The notes below the pieces were generated by a model. It saw nothing but the letters and a program-made list of their open reading frames with translations. It made no database searches and had not been told where the DNA came from. The position numbers and the translations under genes are program-made. Below are positions 1 to 15,554 of a stretch of DNA of 64,000 nt, one piece after another (positions within the stretch are counted from its first letter, which is position 1; every line of letters starts with the position of its first letter). The stretch is from the NCBI GenBank assembly GCA_037039685.1, contig JAWNGF010000004.1, positions 3,720,001 through 3,784,000 on the forward strand. Direction: 5' to 3'. Source of the stretch: Ceratobasidium sp. AG-K. Lineage: Eukaryota > Basidiomycota > Agaricomycetes > Cantharellales > Ceratobasidiaceae.

Positions 1-225
1 CAATAATCGAGTGGCTTATTGGTATCTTGTACCATGCCACATCAATGTCCCGTAATCACCATCGAATATATCTTGAATTACTGCTCCACCCGCCGTTCGA
101 GGCAGCCTGATCGCCGCCGTGTCACAATCCGAGCAAGTATGCGAACAAGACATAAGCTAAGCTGGATATGTCTCGTGGCGGGGGGCGAGAGCCAAGGCTA
201 GCGATGACGTAGTGAGACCAGAGCG

Positions 226-609
226 TCAGAACATGTAAGTATCCACAAGGCGAGAGTTCAAGATAGAGCTAGAATATGAATACATTGTGAGTGGTACAAT
301 GGATCCCAGTTGGCTAATCCTGTCATTACTCACTAGTTCCTCCTGGGTGATCTTCGGTGCTACGGAAGCCCGTTTGGTCTGTGGTGCGTCGTGGCGGCTC
401 TTAGGTACGACATGGACCCAGGCGAGCGGAAATACGCGCTCGTTCCAGAGCGCAACAGCGAGGGACCCCTCGACGACAAAGCCAGGTTGTTCCATCAACA
501 GGGAGCGTCTGGTGGTGGTTTAAACAAGATCCTGGTCGAGGTGAGCCCATCGCCGGAGAAGATCGTGGAACATCTCGGAAAGATGGCTCATCTCTTCGAA
601 TGCACGTAA
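226..609 (-). pseudogene. Possible relic of an acyl-CoA ligase-like C-terminus
   Basis: On the minus strand a short open stretch starts at MEQPGFVVEGSLAVALW and runs through LAWVHVVPK to PKITQEEL. It then meets a GTGAGT that could be a splice donor. The pattern of a hydrophobic strand, then WNE, then P-LAWV-V-P, recalls the C-terminal subdomain of fungal 4-coumarate/acyl-CoA ligases (AMP-binding_C). The expected lysine-bearing K-R-L-x-G-G and PKSPSGK blocks cannot be found downstream, and the frame just upstream has a stop (…DQDLV*). If the family guess is right, this is a decayed 3' fragment. The assignment rests on resemblance only and could be chance. Confidence 0.22.
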
Positions 610-3600
610 TCCCTGAGAGTAAGTTGGCGGCAACGCTACAGGGTAGTGTTATAGCGCACTCGTTTCTGCTGGTTGGTGACTTCGAACTTTGGGTCGTGTG
701 GCCGGCGTGTTCAGGACAAACCGTTTCGTCAGACTCACAGTCTTCAGACATCGGATCGGGGGTGGACCGCAAGCGACCCGGTGTTGCTATACCGGTTACA
801 GTACGAGAATATACGTAGCCTCGTGTCACGTTGCCGACGACCCTGCTTCAAATCAACACATTTTTATTGAGAATCCGACATTGCTCATTCCTGTAAACAA
901 CACCTACGCCTATCGAGCATACACGTGCGACGTGCATGGCTTCCATTACTCGGGGCCAATACTCGGAAGGTTATCGCCTCGTCTCTCTGCCTCTTGTTCC
1001 AGGCCTGGGAAATTTCTCTATTAATCTCCTGGGTGTGTGGTACGCGTTCCTTGGCGTTACCCGATCCACTATTACGAGACAAACCCTCGCACAGATCCAT
1101 GGATGAACAATCCCGGAGGAGTGTTGTTTGTGCCGCATCGCAATTATTTAACTATCCGTAACACAATTGAAGGATCATGGCACAGCATGTAAGCAACATT
1201 CGCTGCCCTTTCAGAACATAACGTAACCGGGAATGAGCATCGTTCGCGATGCCCCATTCGTGCCCTGCGGCAGTGGGAGATCAAATACCCAATGATATTC
1301 GAACCCGAGTCTTGAATCTCGGCTGTTGGCTCTTGCCTGCTATCTCTTGACCGAGTCTGGATGCAACACTCGGGCTAGACCAGCCCATCGAAACGACTCG
1401 AGCACGCGGGTGAGAGGAATTCGCAGAAGGCTCGATGCTTGCTCACTATATAACGCGTATGATTACGTGGGACCGTAGGACCGTAGGACTTCCAGTACCT
1501 ATTGTATACCACTTGAGCTTAATATCCGAAGCCCAGGGCGAGCCCATAGCTACCCACAACGGCATCTCAAGGTTGCTACTGCCCGATTTCACGTCGGAGA
1601 CCCGGGAGCACGAGGAACTTCCCTTCCCTGTTTAGTCTCCGAGGCTATGTCCCTATGCCTAGCTTATATCTCATTGATGCGTAAAAATATAGGGCATCCA
1701 GATAGAGATCCGTACCGAACAACGTTGCAACCCGGGCTCCTCTATCATGTTATGGTCATCTCAAAACCAAAAGTCTGTGCATATGCCCATGTGTTATTCC
1801 TCGGATCCTCTGAGCTTCCTCGTGCTATAGCGGTGCTATAGCTGCAAATCTCATAACCCGAGCTCCGCGGGTGAACCAGCAATGCCCACTTATTGGGGGC
1901 TCAGCGCTAAATTGGACGCATGCCAATACAATTAATTTGGCATACAAAACTTGACTCTAAATTTTTCCCCCACTTCATGTTAGCACCCCATTCATGAGCG
2001 CCCGTTTGAAAACCCCGCGCGAGATAAAAGGCTACTACTGCGTCAAAACACAAAATTATCTGGGATGTATGCGAGCGGATGGGTATGGACGTGTCGGGAA
2101 TACTTGAATGCTGTTTACCTGGGTTACAATGTGTCGGACAGTGTGTGGCACCGAAAATGGGCACGTGGATCAAACGTGGATCAAACCGAGCATAAGATAT
2201 CCCGATCATACCCGACTCCCTAACTCGCCGTCAATCTCTCGTCCACCAGCAGTAGTGGGGCAACTCGAGGGCTTGCGTGTCTCAGTTTCTTTAGCATATG
2301 CATACAACCCTCCGCCTGCTCAGTCACAACTTGAAGCCCGTAAATGTGAGTATGTTTTTGGCTCGTGGCGGAGTGTCGTACTTAGGAGTATTGCACGGAG
2401 ATACATTTTACACTTGATATCGGCAAAAAAAAACAGGGGTGCTACGCCGTTTTGAGGAATATGTCGAGCTTGCTCAAAGGACTGTACGGTGTGGACACGA
2501 CGGCGGGGCATGATCAGTGAGCGAGTCGAGGTTTTCACCCTCTCTGCGTCCAAAGTTAATTTGCTTCATTTAGGATAGGAGGTGGAAACCCACCCCCACA
2601 AGTAAGCATTGAGAGTGGGCCCAGTCTTAATTATGTCTCAGAGTTAATTAACCAAAGGCACGCGATCAAGTGATAATGGCCACCGATCACCTTGAAATAG
2701 CACCTCGAGAGGCCATCGGCGACGAGATTGGAGCGCCGGTAGCGAACACTGGTAAGAGAAAAATTAGGAGTCGACTGGCTTATTTGGGACTATCAGTGTT
2801 GACCCGCTGGGGTGGACGCAGGTGCCATGGTGGAGCGGGTGGGTGAGGCTGGAGGTGCCGCAGTTCAGGACAGGGCTGGCGCTAATCAACAGTTGGTCGA
2901 CAACCCCAACCTCAAAAGGAGAGATTGACTAAAATCGATACTTCTGACTGAACAGATAAGCTACGTCAAGTAGCTACACAAAGAGTAGCGTGCTTTTTTG
3001 ACTTGGACTCGAAGCAAGACTCGGCTGAGACTCTAGTTTCGAGTTGATTTCATGTTTGAAGTACGGGTTTGTTTATTTTCTCTTGATAGTATTGGTACCC
3101 CACGACTGACCTTTCCCGTATTTATGTATTTCGATGAAAATTAATGAATTGTGAGTGTTGTCAGTGTGGTACAATGGACATGGTACGAAAAATGTAAGGC
3201 TCACCTCGGGCCCTTACGAGCCTCAAAGCACCCTGAGAAGCCTGGTAGTAATAGCATCACATATTATCAGAATCACGTAATCGTGAGGGCATCTAAACTG
3301 ACCCACGCCCAATGGCCCCAGCTTTATTCCGATCCAACGCTGACTGTATGCCGTATACACTACTAATACAGTTACTCACAAAATTGTTTGCACAGAATGC
3401 AAATTTCCAGAGCAAGTGTCATATTGTGCAATTAAACAATTAGATCTATTGGAATGAGGGTAAATTAGCCTCGTGTAATTCCCCAGTGTAATTATCCCTG
3501 ATTAAACATGAGCTGGTACAATTGCATCCTTTTAAAGAGGGGGGATAGTTTAGGGGATAATGGGATAATTGAGTGTAATTTGCTCTCATTTCCCCCCAGG

Positions 3601-4311
3601 TTTTTTGCAGAGTATTCCTGGCAGGGCTTGAGTCGAAATATAACTACCAGGGGTCAGGTCAGCCCGCTGTGCCTGAGCATTGCGACGAGCCCTCCACCTG
3701 GCACATCGTGATTGTATGCTTCTAGCGACCGTTTCTGATATTATTTTTGACCTGAACCATTGACTTATACGGCGCAGATCGGGCGCCTCCCAATTTATAG
3801 CCACAACCAACGGGATTGAAATCCTCAAGAGCCAACGTAATGTCCCAACGGGCCCGCCTAACTCCGTGAACATGGACATGTTCCGGAAGCGCAAGAACCC
3901 AACCGTGACGACCAAGCAGGATTGAACACTAAGTGGGTTGAAAGATTTGAGTAAGTATTGTACTGAATCAGACTGGCCCCATTTCAGAGCAACTACGCAA
4001 GGCATCCAATGCCATTGCTTCAAAAATAGTATTTAGTCACAAATGGGTTTAGGTTTATAATTGAATATAAAGTAAATCGTCAAATGCGCATGGGGTACGA
4101 GCACGACTTGGAGCTTAGAGATCCCCCCACGAGCAAGGTGCAATGCACGATCACGTATCATTTATCAGTGGATAATATGGTATACGGGATTGGGAACAAA
4201 GAAATCATTTGCTAATGCTACCTGACCACAAGCAACGAGTATGAGTTGGCAAAATCGGAGAGCTACCTGACTATTTTGGAATGAAACATTAGTTTGATGA
4301 TGAATACCTTT
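610..4311. other. Gene-poor stretch
   Basis: Only short, overlapping open frames lie here, with no domain, motif or consistent splice structure that I recognise. Parts are AT-rich (about 2.9-3.5 kb). Around 3470-3600 short words such as GTGTAATT and GGGATAAT recur. Probably intergenic DNA or old transposon remains. Confidence 0.5.
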
Positions 4312-4569
4312 CTAATCTACGTCCACATCGGTTGGCCAGCCATCGTCGGAAGAACCCCCATCGTACCAAGAATCCTCATCGTGACTAGATTCCCCTATAC
4401 TCTCCGTCTCGTCACCGACCTCTAACCCTGAGAGCTTCTCCATGTCGGGTGGCCGGGGCATAGTCAGCATCGTCGAAGTACTTGACGAGCGGATGCAGGT
4501 TTTTGCTGCGGCACGAATACTAATAAACAGTCCCATAGCTGTCCATGGCAATTTTGCCTTGGTGATCAT
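4312..4569 (-). CDS. Short ORF with acidic tail, possibly a terminal exon
   Basis: An 85-codon minus-strand frame starts at an ATG and ends in a strongly acidic, serine-rich tail (GESSHDEDSWYDGG, then DDGWPTDVDVD). Such tails are common at the C-termini of fungal nuclear or cytosolic proteins. Just upstream on the same strand is TACTAAC, which resembles a branch point, so this could be a last exon. No upstream exon is evident, and the next recognisable sequence upstream is the broken GCV2 copy. No family is recognised. It may be a relic or chance. Confidence 0.22.
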   Translation of the reverse strand: MITKAKLPWTAMGLFISIRAAAKTCIRSSSTSTMLTMPRPPDMEKLSGLEVGDETESIGESSHDEDSWYDGGSSDDGWPTDVDVD

Positions 4570-4742
4570 TGATTAGGCTGGGTTAGTATACATGCTTCGC
4601 GCCATGAATTCAACCTACCATTGGATGGACGCAATCATGCCCTGTGTACCAGAAAAAAATAGCTCAATGCACTGTCCACATACTCGAAATGAAATGCACG
4701 CTACCCTCTGCACGCTAGTAATTGGCCAGGGCCTACGCCATT

Positions 4743-6705
4743 TCAACCATGGAAACTTGAACCGAGGTGCGGCAACCTCGTGCGGGTATTGACTGCGCCA
4801 AACGCATTAGTAACCCTATATACCCGCAACTGTTTGTCCACTCGCCAGTTCCAACTTGCCTCAGACGAAGCAATAGGCGGCCTCCAGCGGGCTGCGTTCG
4901 TAGTAAATTTACGTTTTCTATGTTGGGCGTCGGCAATGGGATCCTCAGCCTCTTTGCGAACCCAGATCATTGCGTCACAGAAGCGGTCAACCTCCTGCAT
5001 CGATTCGCCTTTGCTCAGCTCGATCATTATTGCGTGAGAAGTCGACGTGGGCGAGTGGAATCCGTAATCCTGCCACCACTCAGCAGCATAAATGACGTCC
5101 ATCTGGACTACACCTACTTGCAACCGCTCAACAAAGTCTGCGGCCGTTAGCCTAGTCTTCTTCTCCAACTCTTCCCAGTCAATTAGAAGCCCATGGGCGA
5201 CGCGGCCTTTGTCGCTCAGTTGCTTCAACGGATAGTGACTGCCAATGCGATGAGCGATATAGTTGACTTTGAGCAATGCAAGTCTGGATGCATCCGCCAG
5301 ACCTTGCCCGCCGAGGGTCTTAATATACGCCCACGCGATGAGCAGCACCGGCGCGCTCCCATACGGTGCCCAGATAGTGGCTTCGACAGGTGTCGACCCG
5401 CCAGTTGGATGATAGGGTGGCTAGCAGGAACGGCACCAGGTGTGACGCGACGCAGATGGGTCCAACACCCGGCCCTCCGCCGCCGTGGGGACTGCGATCC
5501 ATTAGACACGCCCAGAAATCGTCTCGTGTTCATCCCTACTCACATGGCAAATGTCTTGTGCAGGTCCAGATGGCACACATCACCCCCATATCTCGCTGGG
5601 TTCGTCAACCCGATCTGTGCATTCAAGTTCGCGCCTAGAGGCCAAATTTCAGCCCCCACCTCTTGTGACACGAAAAGAACACACACCATCAAGGTATACT
5701 TGGCCACCATTGTCGTGAATGATCCGACATGCTTCTTTCATACTAGGATCAAACACGCCGTATGTCGAAGGATAAGCCACCTGTATAACCATTGTCAGCG
5801 CTGCTTCCATTGAGTTGTATTAGTCACAGGACATACCTTGAAGGCGGCTAACCTATCCTTGTGCTTGGTTGCTTTTTCCCTCAGGTCGCCCAAGTCCAGG
5901 TAACCATTCGGCAGGTTCTTGACCAGTACGACCTTCATCCCAGCCACCACCTCCGGCTATGAAGCACCTTGAGTGTCAAGCATCACCGACTTCAATAGAT
6001 GTAATCTACTCACAGTGAGCTTGGTTTCATGTGCACCGGCAGTGATCAAACAAATGTCCCTGTGAGAGTCTCCGCGGCTGGCATGATAGGCTCGGATGAC
6101 ACCGAGACCGGGGTACTCGACTGTGGTTTCGGAGTTGGGCTGCAACGAAGCCGTAGCGAATCCGGTGATTGTGCACAAATCCTGCGAGAGCTCCTATTGG
6201 CAAACTGAATTTAGTAACTAATTTAACCAAATTAGCGAAGCACAAAACTCACGTCGAAGATAACCTTTAGCAAGCCCAAGTACCTCGCACTACCAAAACT
6301 GCGCTTCTCCCCGTTCTCTCGACCGACTTTCTCAGTGTACCGGACCATTTCACTCTCACTCAACGCAGGAATCGAGTGCTCGCTAACGGTCTTGGCATCG
6401 ATCCTGATAGGGTCAGGCACAGTATCCTCGACGAACGCTTCCATAGAATCGTATCCAAGCGCGGCCAACATCTGCTTTGCTTCCTCCGGACTGAGACCGA
6501 TGTCACGAGCGGGAGAGGTGTCGAACGGGGAGAACCATCGCCGCGTAGGGTGGATGGCTGAGAAGCGCCTCACAGTCACGGCTGGCGGGGCGTGGCGCTT
6601 CGAGCACACGGTGGTACGGAGTACGAGACGAGGCAAAGGGCGAACGTTGGGTGCCAGGCGGGATGTGGCGCGCGTGGCCCTAATCGTCGCGATCGTCGCG
6701 CGCAT
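4743..6705 (-). pseudogene. Decayed second copy of glycine decarboxylase P-protein
   Basis: This is a divergent copy of the plus-strand GCV2 at 9776-13625, in the opposite orientation. It starts at the matching ATG (6705), with an Arg-rich leader ending RRFS and then KQMLAALGYDSMEAFVED and EHSIPALSESEM. Similarity stops after EKRSF near 6290 and resumes directly at a KVIFD block matching WKVVVD in the other copy, followed by [17 protein letters not shown]. About 1.65 kb of the parent, most of the N-terminal catalytic half, is therefore missing. The 3' half keeps the cofactor-lysine block CHLDLHKTF with its intron, [11 protein letters not shown] and NYIAHRIGSHY. At 5400-5450 it has lost two single bases relative to the parent (in CCTGCTAGCC and CATCCAACTGG), which breaks the frame. 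Substitutions have also altered a conserved stretch (LITAGAHETK where the parent has [10 protein letters not shown]). It is probably non-functional, though many splice sites survive, so decay looks fairly recent. Confidence 0.85.
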
Positions 6706-6766
6706 TGTTCAAGCCCTACTCGACACTGCGACTGGCCTTTTGGTCAGAGTGGTGGTTGGAAGGTGA

Positions 6767-7620
6767 CAAGGTGCAGCTCGGTAGAACCTTAAATCGAGCG
6801 CCCATCTGCCCTTTGTAACCCAGTGGCCGAGACCTGAGGGGGACGTCACCAAGCCGCTCCCCGACTCCCAAGACTCCGTGTAACGAACCTTAACTAATAC
6901 TTCTCATCCGTTCGCCATCGGGAAACTGCCCAGTCTCACAACGAGGTGATTGAGATAAAATCATACCTGCGATCAAGCTTCCGTCCGAAAGAGGAACAGG
7001 ACACACCATTACAACCCAGAATTCGAATATAGCTATAGAGTTCCAGAGAGCCTCGGGCTAGCACGTCTCCGCACGTCTCTGTTCAGCCCTTGACCACAAG
7101 TAAAACTAACCAAGCCAATTCACCGAGGTCGTAGCCGTCACGGCGCCCGCCGCAGGTTACCATATGCATGTCATCAATCTTCGAGCTATGGACCCTGCGA
7201 CTTACGGAAGCAAATGGGTGAGAATGGACAGTTTACACAAACGCTGGTTAAAGTATATACTGTTCATGGCTGGTTTCCGCTTGTGCTCGTAGTCAAAGGC
7301 CTGATTTCGTCGCACTGGGCTTCAACCTCAGGTAGAAGAAGTACGAAATAACTTATAATGTTGCATCCATTTGCGCATTAACATCCAATGACCCCGAATG
7401 TCGTCTCCAGTTTCAACGCAAGACGTGAAATTCGCCCCCATGGCCCCTAGCATACCATAGGGACTCCAGAGCCCAATATAGGCCTAAATCAATTTACCGA
7501 ATTCATGACATCACTCATATGTAGCAATAGTTGAAAAGGTACGACAGCAAGGTGGTGGTCGAGGAGACCCTTGGGGCCGATCACGTGAAACTTTCAAGAC
7601 TGCCGTCTCCTCCATCACGA
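6767..7620. other. Intergenic, between divergent GCV2 copy and DUF423 gene
   Basis: No coding stretch is supported here. It would hold the 5' regions of the broken minus-strand GCV2 copy and of the plus-strand DUF423 gene. Similarity to the region upstream of the full-length GCV2 extends a few dozen bases past the start codon of the broken copy and then fades. Confidence 0.5.
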
Positions 7621-8358
7621 ATGGTGTGTGCTTATCCTAATGGCCTTGGTGTATAAACTCACCAACCCAACTCATTCATTTACTTAGTCGGTTCTTACTC
7701 CAGCTGGATTGTGGCGTACCGGAGCTATTTACAGTGCGTGCTTTTGACCTTGTGTTCTCCTCTGTTCTTTCGGCTGTCGAATCCACCTGGCACTAGTTGG
7801 AACTTTTAGTCTTCTACGCAACTAGTTTTACTAATAAGCGACTACTCAGCGGGCCTCGGGATCGCATTGGGGGCGTACGGCAGCCATGGTCTTAAAAAGC
7901 GTGCAGGGGTTGGCCCGGATCAAGTCTCGGCCTGGCAAACTGCCACCACTTACGCAGTGAGTAGCATTACCGCATTCTCCTTGGTAATTTTTATCTATAC
8001 CGATATACTAAATACGTCGGATCGTGTAGATATTCAATGGAATAGCGCTCATGATGGTGTCCCTTCACCCACGGTTCTCGACACACCGTTTCGCAGGTCC
8101 TGCCATCGCTGCTGGTACCGCGATGTTCTCCGGTTCAATATTTCTACTAGTATCCAAACGCGAACAGTACGCAGAATTATGATTTTCGTTGTGGCCCATG
8201 ACGTGACGTTGCAACCGGTTTGATTAGGTTCAAGTTCTTTGGACCTGTTACACCTCTTGGAGGGATGGTCTTGATTGCTGGGTAAGCTTTCCATACTTAG
8301 CACGTCCTCGTTGATAGGAATTGACCTTGTGAGCAGATATGCTTCCCTTGCGTTCTAA
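7621..8358 (+). CDS. DUF423/TMEM256-like small membrane protein
   Basis: A six-exon gene reconstructed from splice sites: 7621-7623, 7688-7733, 7850-7956, 8030-8166, 8228-8281 and 8337-8358. The joined product is about 120 residues. It carries the family signature LGAYGSHGLKKR near residues 20-32, then SAWQTATTYA, FNGIALMMVSLHPRF, a glycine/alanine-rich membrane helix (AGPAIAAGTAMFSGSIFLL), KFFGPVTPLGGMVLIAG and a short hydrophobic end. Family members are small integral membrane proteins of unknown function found from bacteria to animals; the eukaryotic ones are often mitochondrial. The length is normal. The first coding exon is just the ATG, with the intron immediately after it, which explains why no start is seen next to the conserved part. 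The gene sits between the two GCV2 copies. Confidence 0.82.
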
Positions 8359-9663
8359 GTTGCGAACAATACTGTTAAATAGTACATGAATAAGCCCACA
8401 TCGTTTTCCAACTCGAACCAGCTCGTCGTAAACCTCTATATAAAATCGCGTAGGACAGCCCCAACCGGAGAGCCGGACCGTCGTTTGTCGACGACTATAA
8501 GACCGGTCGTAGGCGGCTAGAGCATCACCGTCAACTCCCGACCGAGCTCGTTCGTCAAAAGTGGCCTTGATCATTCGGTGACTCCCCACATCGAATCCCC
8601 GACTCGAGCGCAGTATCAGATTCTCTACTTCTATCAATTTTGACCCGGCGGTTAAGGTCTGCCATCAAACTACCAACGTGCTGGTTAAATGAATTCATAC
8701 ACATAGCAATGTAGTCTGCTCGTCTTGGTACGCATATAGAGACCTAACTGCGCTGTCGCTTTAAGCCTGCTCTATTGCCCTTACTCCAACTCTCTGGATT
8801 CTGTTACGACACATAAACAGTCTTTCCAAACCTTTTTGGGGCAGCCAAGCCAATGGTTGTACGTACGATGAATACGAACCGTCAACGTTTTACGGGTCGA
8901 TTTATCCAGGCACACTCGCCAAGCCACGTGTACTGGCTCTAGACACATTTTGGCCTTCAACTTCAAACACGGCGACCTGGGAAAACTTCAATTGAATGGT
9001 TCCCACCGCATGTTGACCGCGACACGCGTTGTGAGTAACCCGTGTTACGTCCAGAGCAAGATCCGGAGAGTCATAAGACCAAGGGATCGACGAGACTAGG
9101 CATTTAGTGCAATAAAATATATATGTACAAAATATGCTCAAGCTTCAAGTTGATGTAAATACAAAAGTTGAAAACGGGAAATGTCGGGGATGGCGGGGCT
9201 ATGAAAACCTTATTTTTTAAACCAGGGTGATGGATTTCCTTTTTGGAACCACATGACCGACAGGGATCAAATGCGGGGTAGATAAGCCTATACACAAAAG
9301 TATACTAAAAGATGGTTTTATCCAAGACTTATATTTTCTGTGGGATCAAACGGTCTCCCCAACGACGGCTGGGTAAAGGCATCTTGTTTCTTGATAAGTT
9401 TTATATTTACAATCGATAAGCGCAAGCCGGAGTCGGTATGCGTCGGGGGAGAGCGGGGTGTGTTTGCAGCGACGAGAGAGCGCGTAGGAGGCTAAAAGGG
9501 GCTATTTTAGCGGTCCAGACCGTAGAGACACGGTCTGGGTACCCGTAAGACATATACCGCTCAATGCTCCGCTCCGCGATGCGATGCGGTGAGCGGACGA
9601 TTGTCGTCCTTGACGGCATATCCAGCCACCTGGCATTACTATTAGAGGCAGGTGGCCCCTCGA
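8359..9663. other. Intergenic, upstream of GCV2
   Basis: This contains the 3' flank of the DUF423 gene and the 5' flank of GCV2. Several short ORFs overlap on both strands. None has a recognisable domain or an ATG start joined to a plausible intron. Confidence 0.5.
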
Positions 9664-9670
9664 TATAAAT
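9664..9670 (+). promoter_or_regulatory. TATA-like element upstream of GCV2
   Basis: TATAAAT lies 105 bases before the GCV2 start codon, at a plausible distance for a fungal core promoter. The assignment is by sequence and position only. Confidence 0.4.
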
Positions 9671-9775
9671 TTTCGGCTAGGTCGTACGGTTTCCCAGCTC
9701 CTACCACCATCGTGAGTAAACCGTGTCCAGGCGTCGACCCGAAGACTCATCACAGCGTCGAGCAGGCCTTCAATA

Positions 9776-13625
<3,850 letters not shown>

Positions 13626-15554
13626 AGTATGAACTATATTAGTTCAATCCATAGATGATTAGATGTCCGTGATTCTGGTCTCTGCAGTGGTTTCCTCTCG
13701 CGCATGATTTTACTATCTCAACATATTATACGCACTACCTTTTTACGATCCACGTCGTCCGCTCAACCGGCGATCTCGGCTCTCTGTTTCTCGCATGTAA
13801 TTTTATTTGATGGGAATGTATCATTTTGACATCTGAATAGTTGGCGACATAAAGTTTTATCCCACCACAAACAACGTGGAAGCTAACATACCTTTGTATG
13901 AGTCCTCCCACGGCAGGGTGGAAGAGGGCGGTATATGCGTCTCCAGGCTACACAAGATGATGCTACGTCGCATGCCCCGTCCCGCGCCCTGATGTACCAT
14001 TCCAGGCTTATTCCCTCGCTACTCCTCTTCCTCGTCTCCCTGTTCCCCGCTCGTATCCCCATGCCACTCAGATCCGGGTTCTACCCAGGACCACCCCATT
14101 TGCAAATCGCAACTGTCCGTAACACATTTAAAATATGTTTCACGGAGATAATTAGGCGCCGTCGGCGTTACGCCTTGAAGTGTCGGTGGTGGGTCGGTGG
14201 CGCGAGCGGTTTTTAGGTGCGCTGTGGGGTCTGGGTTCGATGAGATGGAAAATGTATGGGCGGTTGTTTCTGGATAGATTGTTTCTTGTTTGGGCTGAAA
14301 TGAATGGGGAGGATAGTTTCTGTTATCTCTGCGAAGAGGTTGGATGCTTGCTTTGTCCAATGTTCCTGCGATGAATACGAGGGCGGCATATACTCGAGGG
14401 TTCGTTTTGAGTTGCACGACAATCCAAACGAGAACGCCGACGTTATTCAGGAGTTCGCACTTACTATATTTGCCACTCGCCTTCACGGCGCCTTCTTTCA
14501 CCCTCGGGCAGTGTGCATATCCTCGAGGCTGGGGGGAGGATGTGTTCTATTCACACTCAAACTCGTATTTACGCGGGGCAGAGCACAAAAGTTGCCACAC
14601 CGACCCGTAATTTCTCCTGAATTTCTGGAATTGTTGCCACGCCTCGCACCAGTCACGTTCCAATGAGAATGAGGTATGGGGTGGCGCAAGGTTGCTCCTT
14701 TGTTCTGCGTCGGGGTGGGTGGCGGTACTTGAGAGCCAGCGTAATTCGCATCAGTAATATCGCCCAAGTGAAGCGAATGAATGCATGAATGGTTGTCAGA
14801 AGGTTGGGGGGTTATCCTGAGATTGCATGTGTGCGTTGCCGGACATAGGTAACAGGACAAAAGCGGTAGTACACATCCCTGTTGAGGCGAGATTACAGGT
14901 AATCTATCAAGCTAATTGAGAGCCTCCTGGCGTGGCGAATTTAGTTGTGATCACTGATCGCGGACTCGGGAGTGCACGGGGCGGGGAGAGACAAGGGGAA
15001 GGGGAAGATAGAGGGTTGAATGCAGCTCTGGACCTCAAAGATAGAGCAGGAACGGCGGAATATGATGGAGCAAAAAGCGCAGGCGCATTCAACGGACTTG
15101 ATTGCCGTTGGGCGGGAAGAACTTCTGTCCATGGGCTGATAGAGATATAGGGTTGGCAGTCTGTCAAGGAGATATCGATGTGTTTGTAGTGTACAGAGGG
15201 TAATCATGGGCCTGAGATTGGATTTACGTGTGCTGTTCGGTACTCAGGAACTGTGTTCAGAAGATACCAACTCCATCGATGCGAGTGCGTTCCTTTCCAG
15301 AGAAACAGCTGAGAGTATGCGCTGGGCCCTGAGAGCAGAGCTGTGGCACTTCTATAGCCGATACACAGCAAGCGCTGTGAATTTGCAATTTCACTCGACA
15401 CCACCAAGAGAGGCGGAAACACACTTCGATCGGTCACCGAGCTTCAACACTCATCTGGTGCCGCTAACGAGTATGGACCGAGGATATAAGCAGACGTCGG
15501 GCGGTGGAGTTGGGTAAGATCCCCCGCCACAACATTCTACTCACTTTGCCCGCC
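13626..15554. other. Unresolved stretch with competing ORFs
   Basis: Between GCV2 and the two-TM protein, moderately long open frames occur on both strands. On the minus strand 14019-14501 (160 codons) has NPRVYAALVFIAGTLDK and ends GEQGDEEEE; 14498-14860 is Ser/Thr/Pro-rich. On the plus strand 14304-14666 and 14932-15150 are also open. A minus-strand gene with proline-rich exons is the more fungal-looking option, but I could not build a spliced model with an ATG and good junctions, and no domain is recognised. The 3' end of GCV2 and a TATAAG just before 15490 also lie here. Confidence 0.35.

Noticed and set aside
8248..8637. A 129-codon minus-strand frame downstream of the DUF423 gene
   Set aside because: It has no ATG at its start, overlaps the last two DUF423 exons and shows no domain. 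It reads like protein in places but has no supporting structure.
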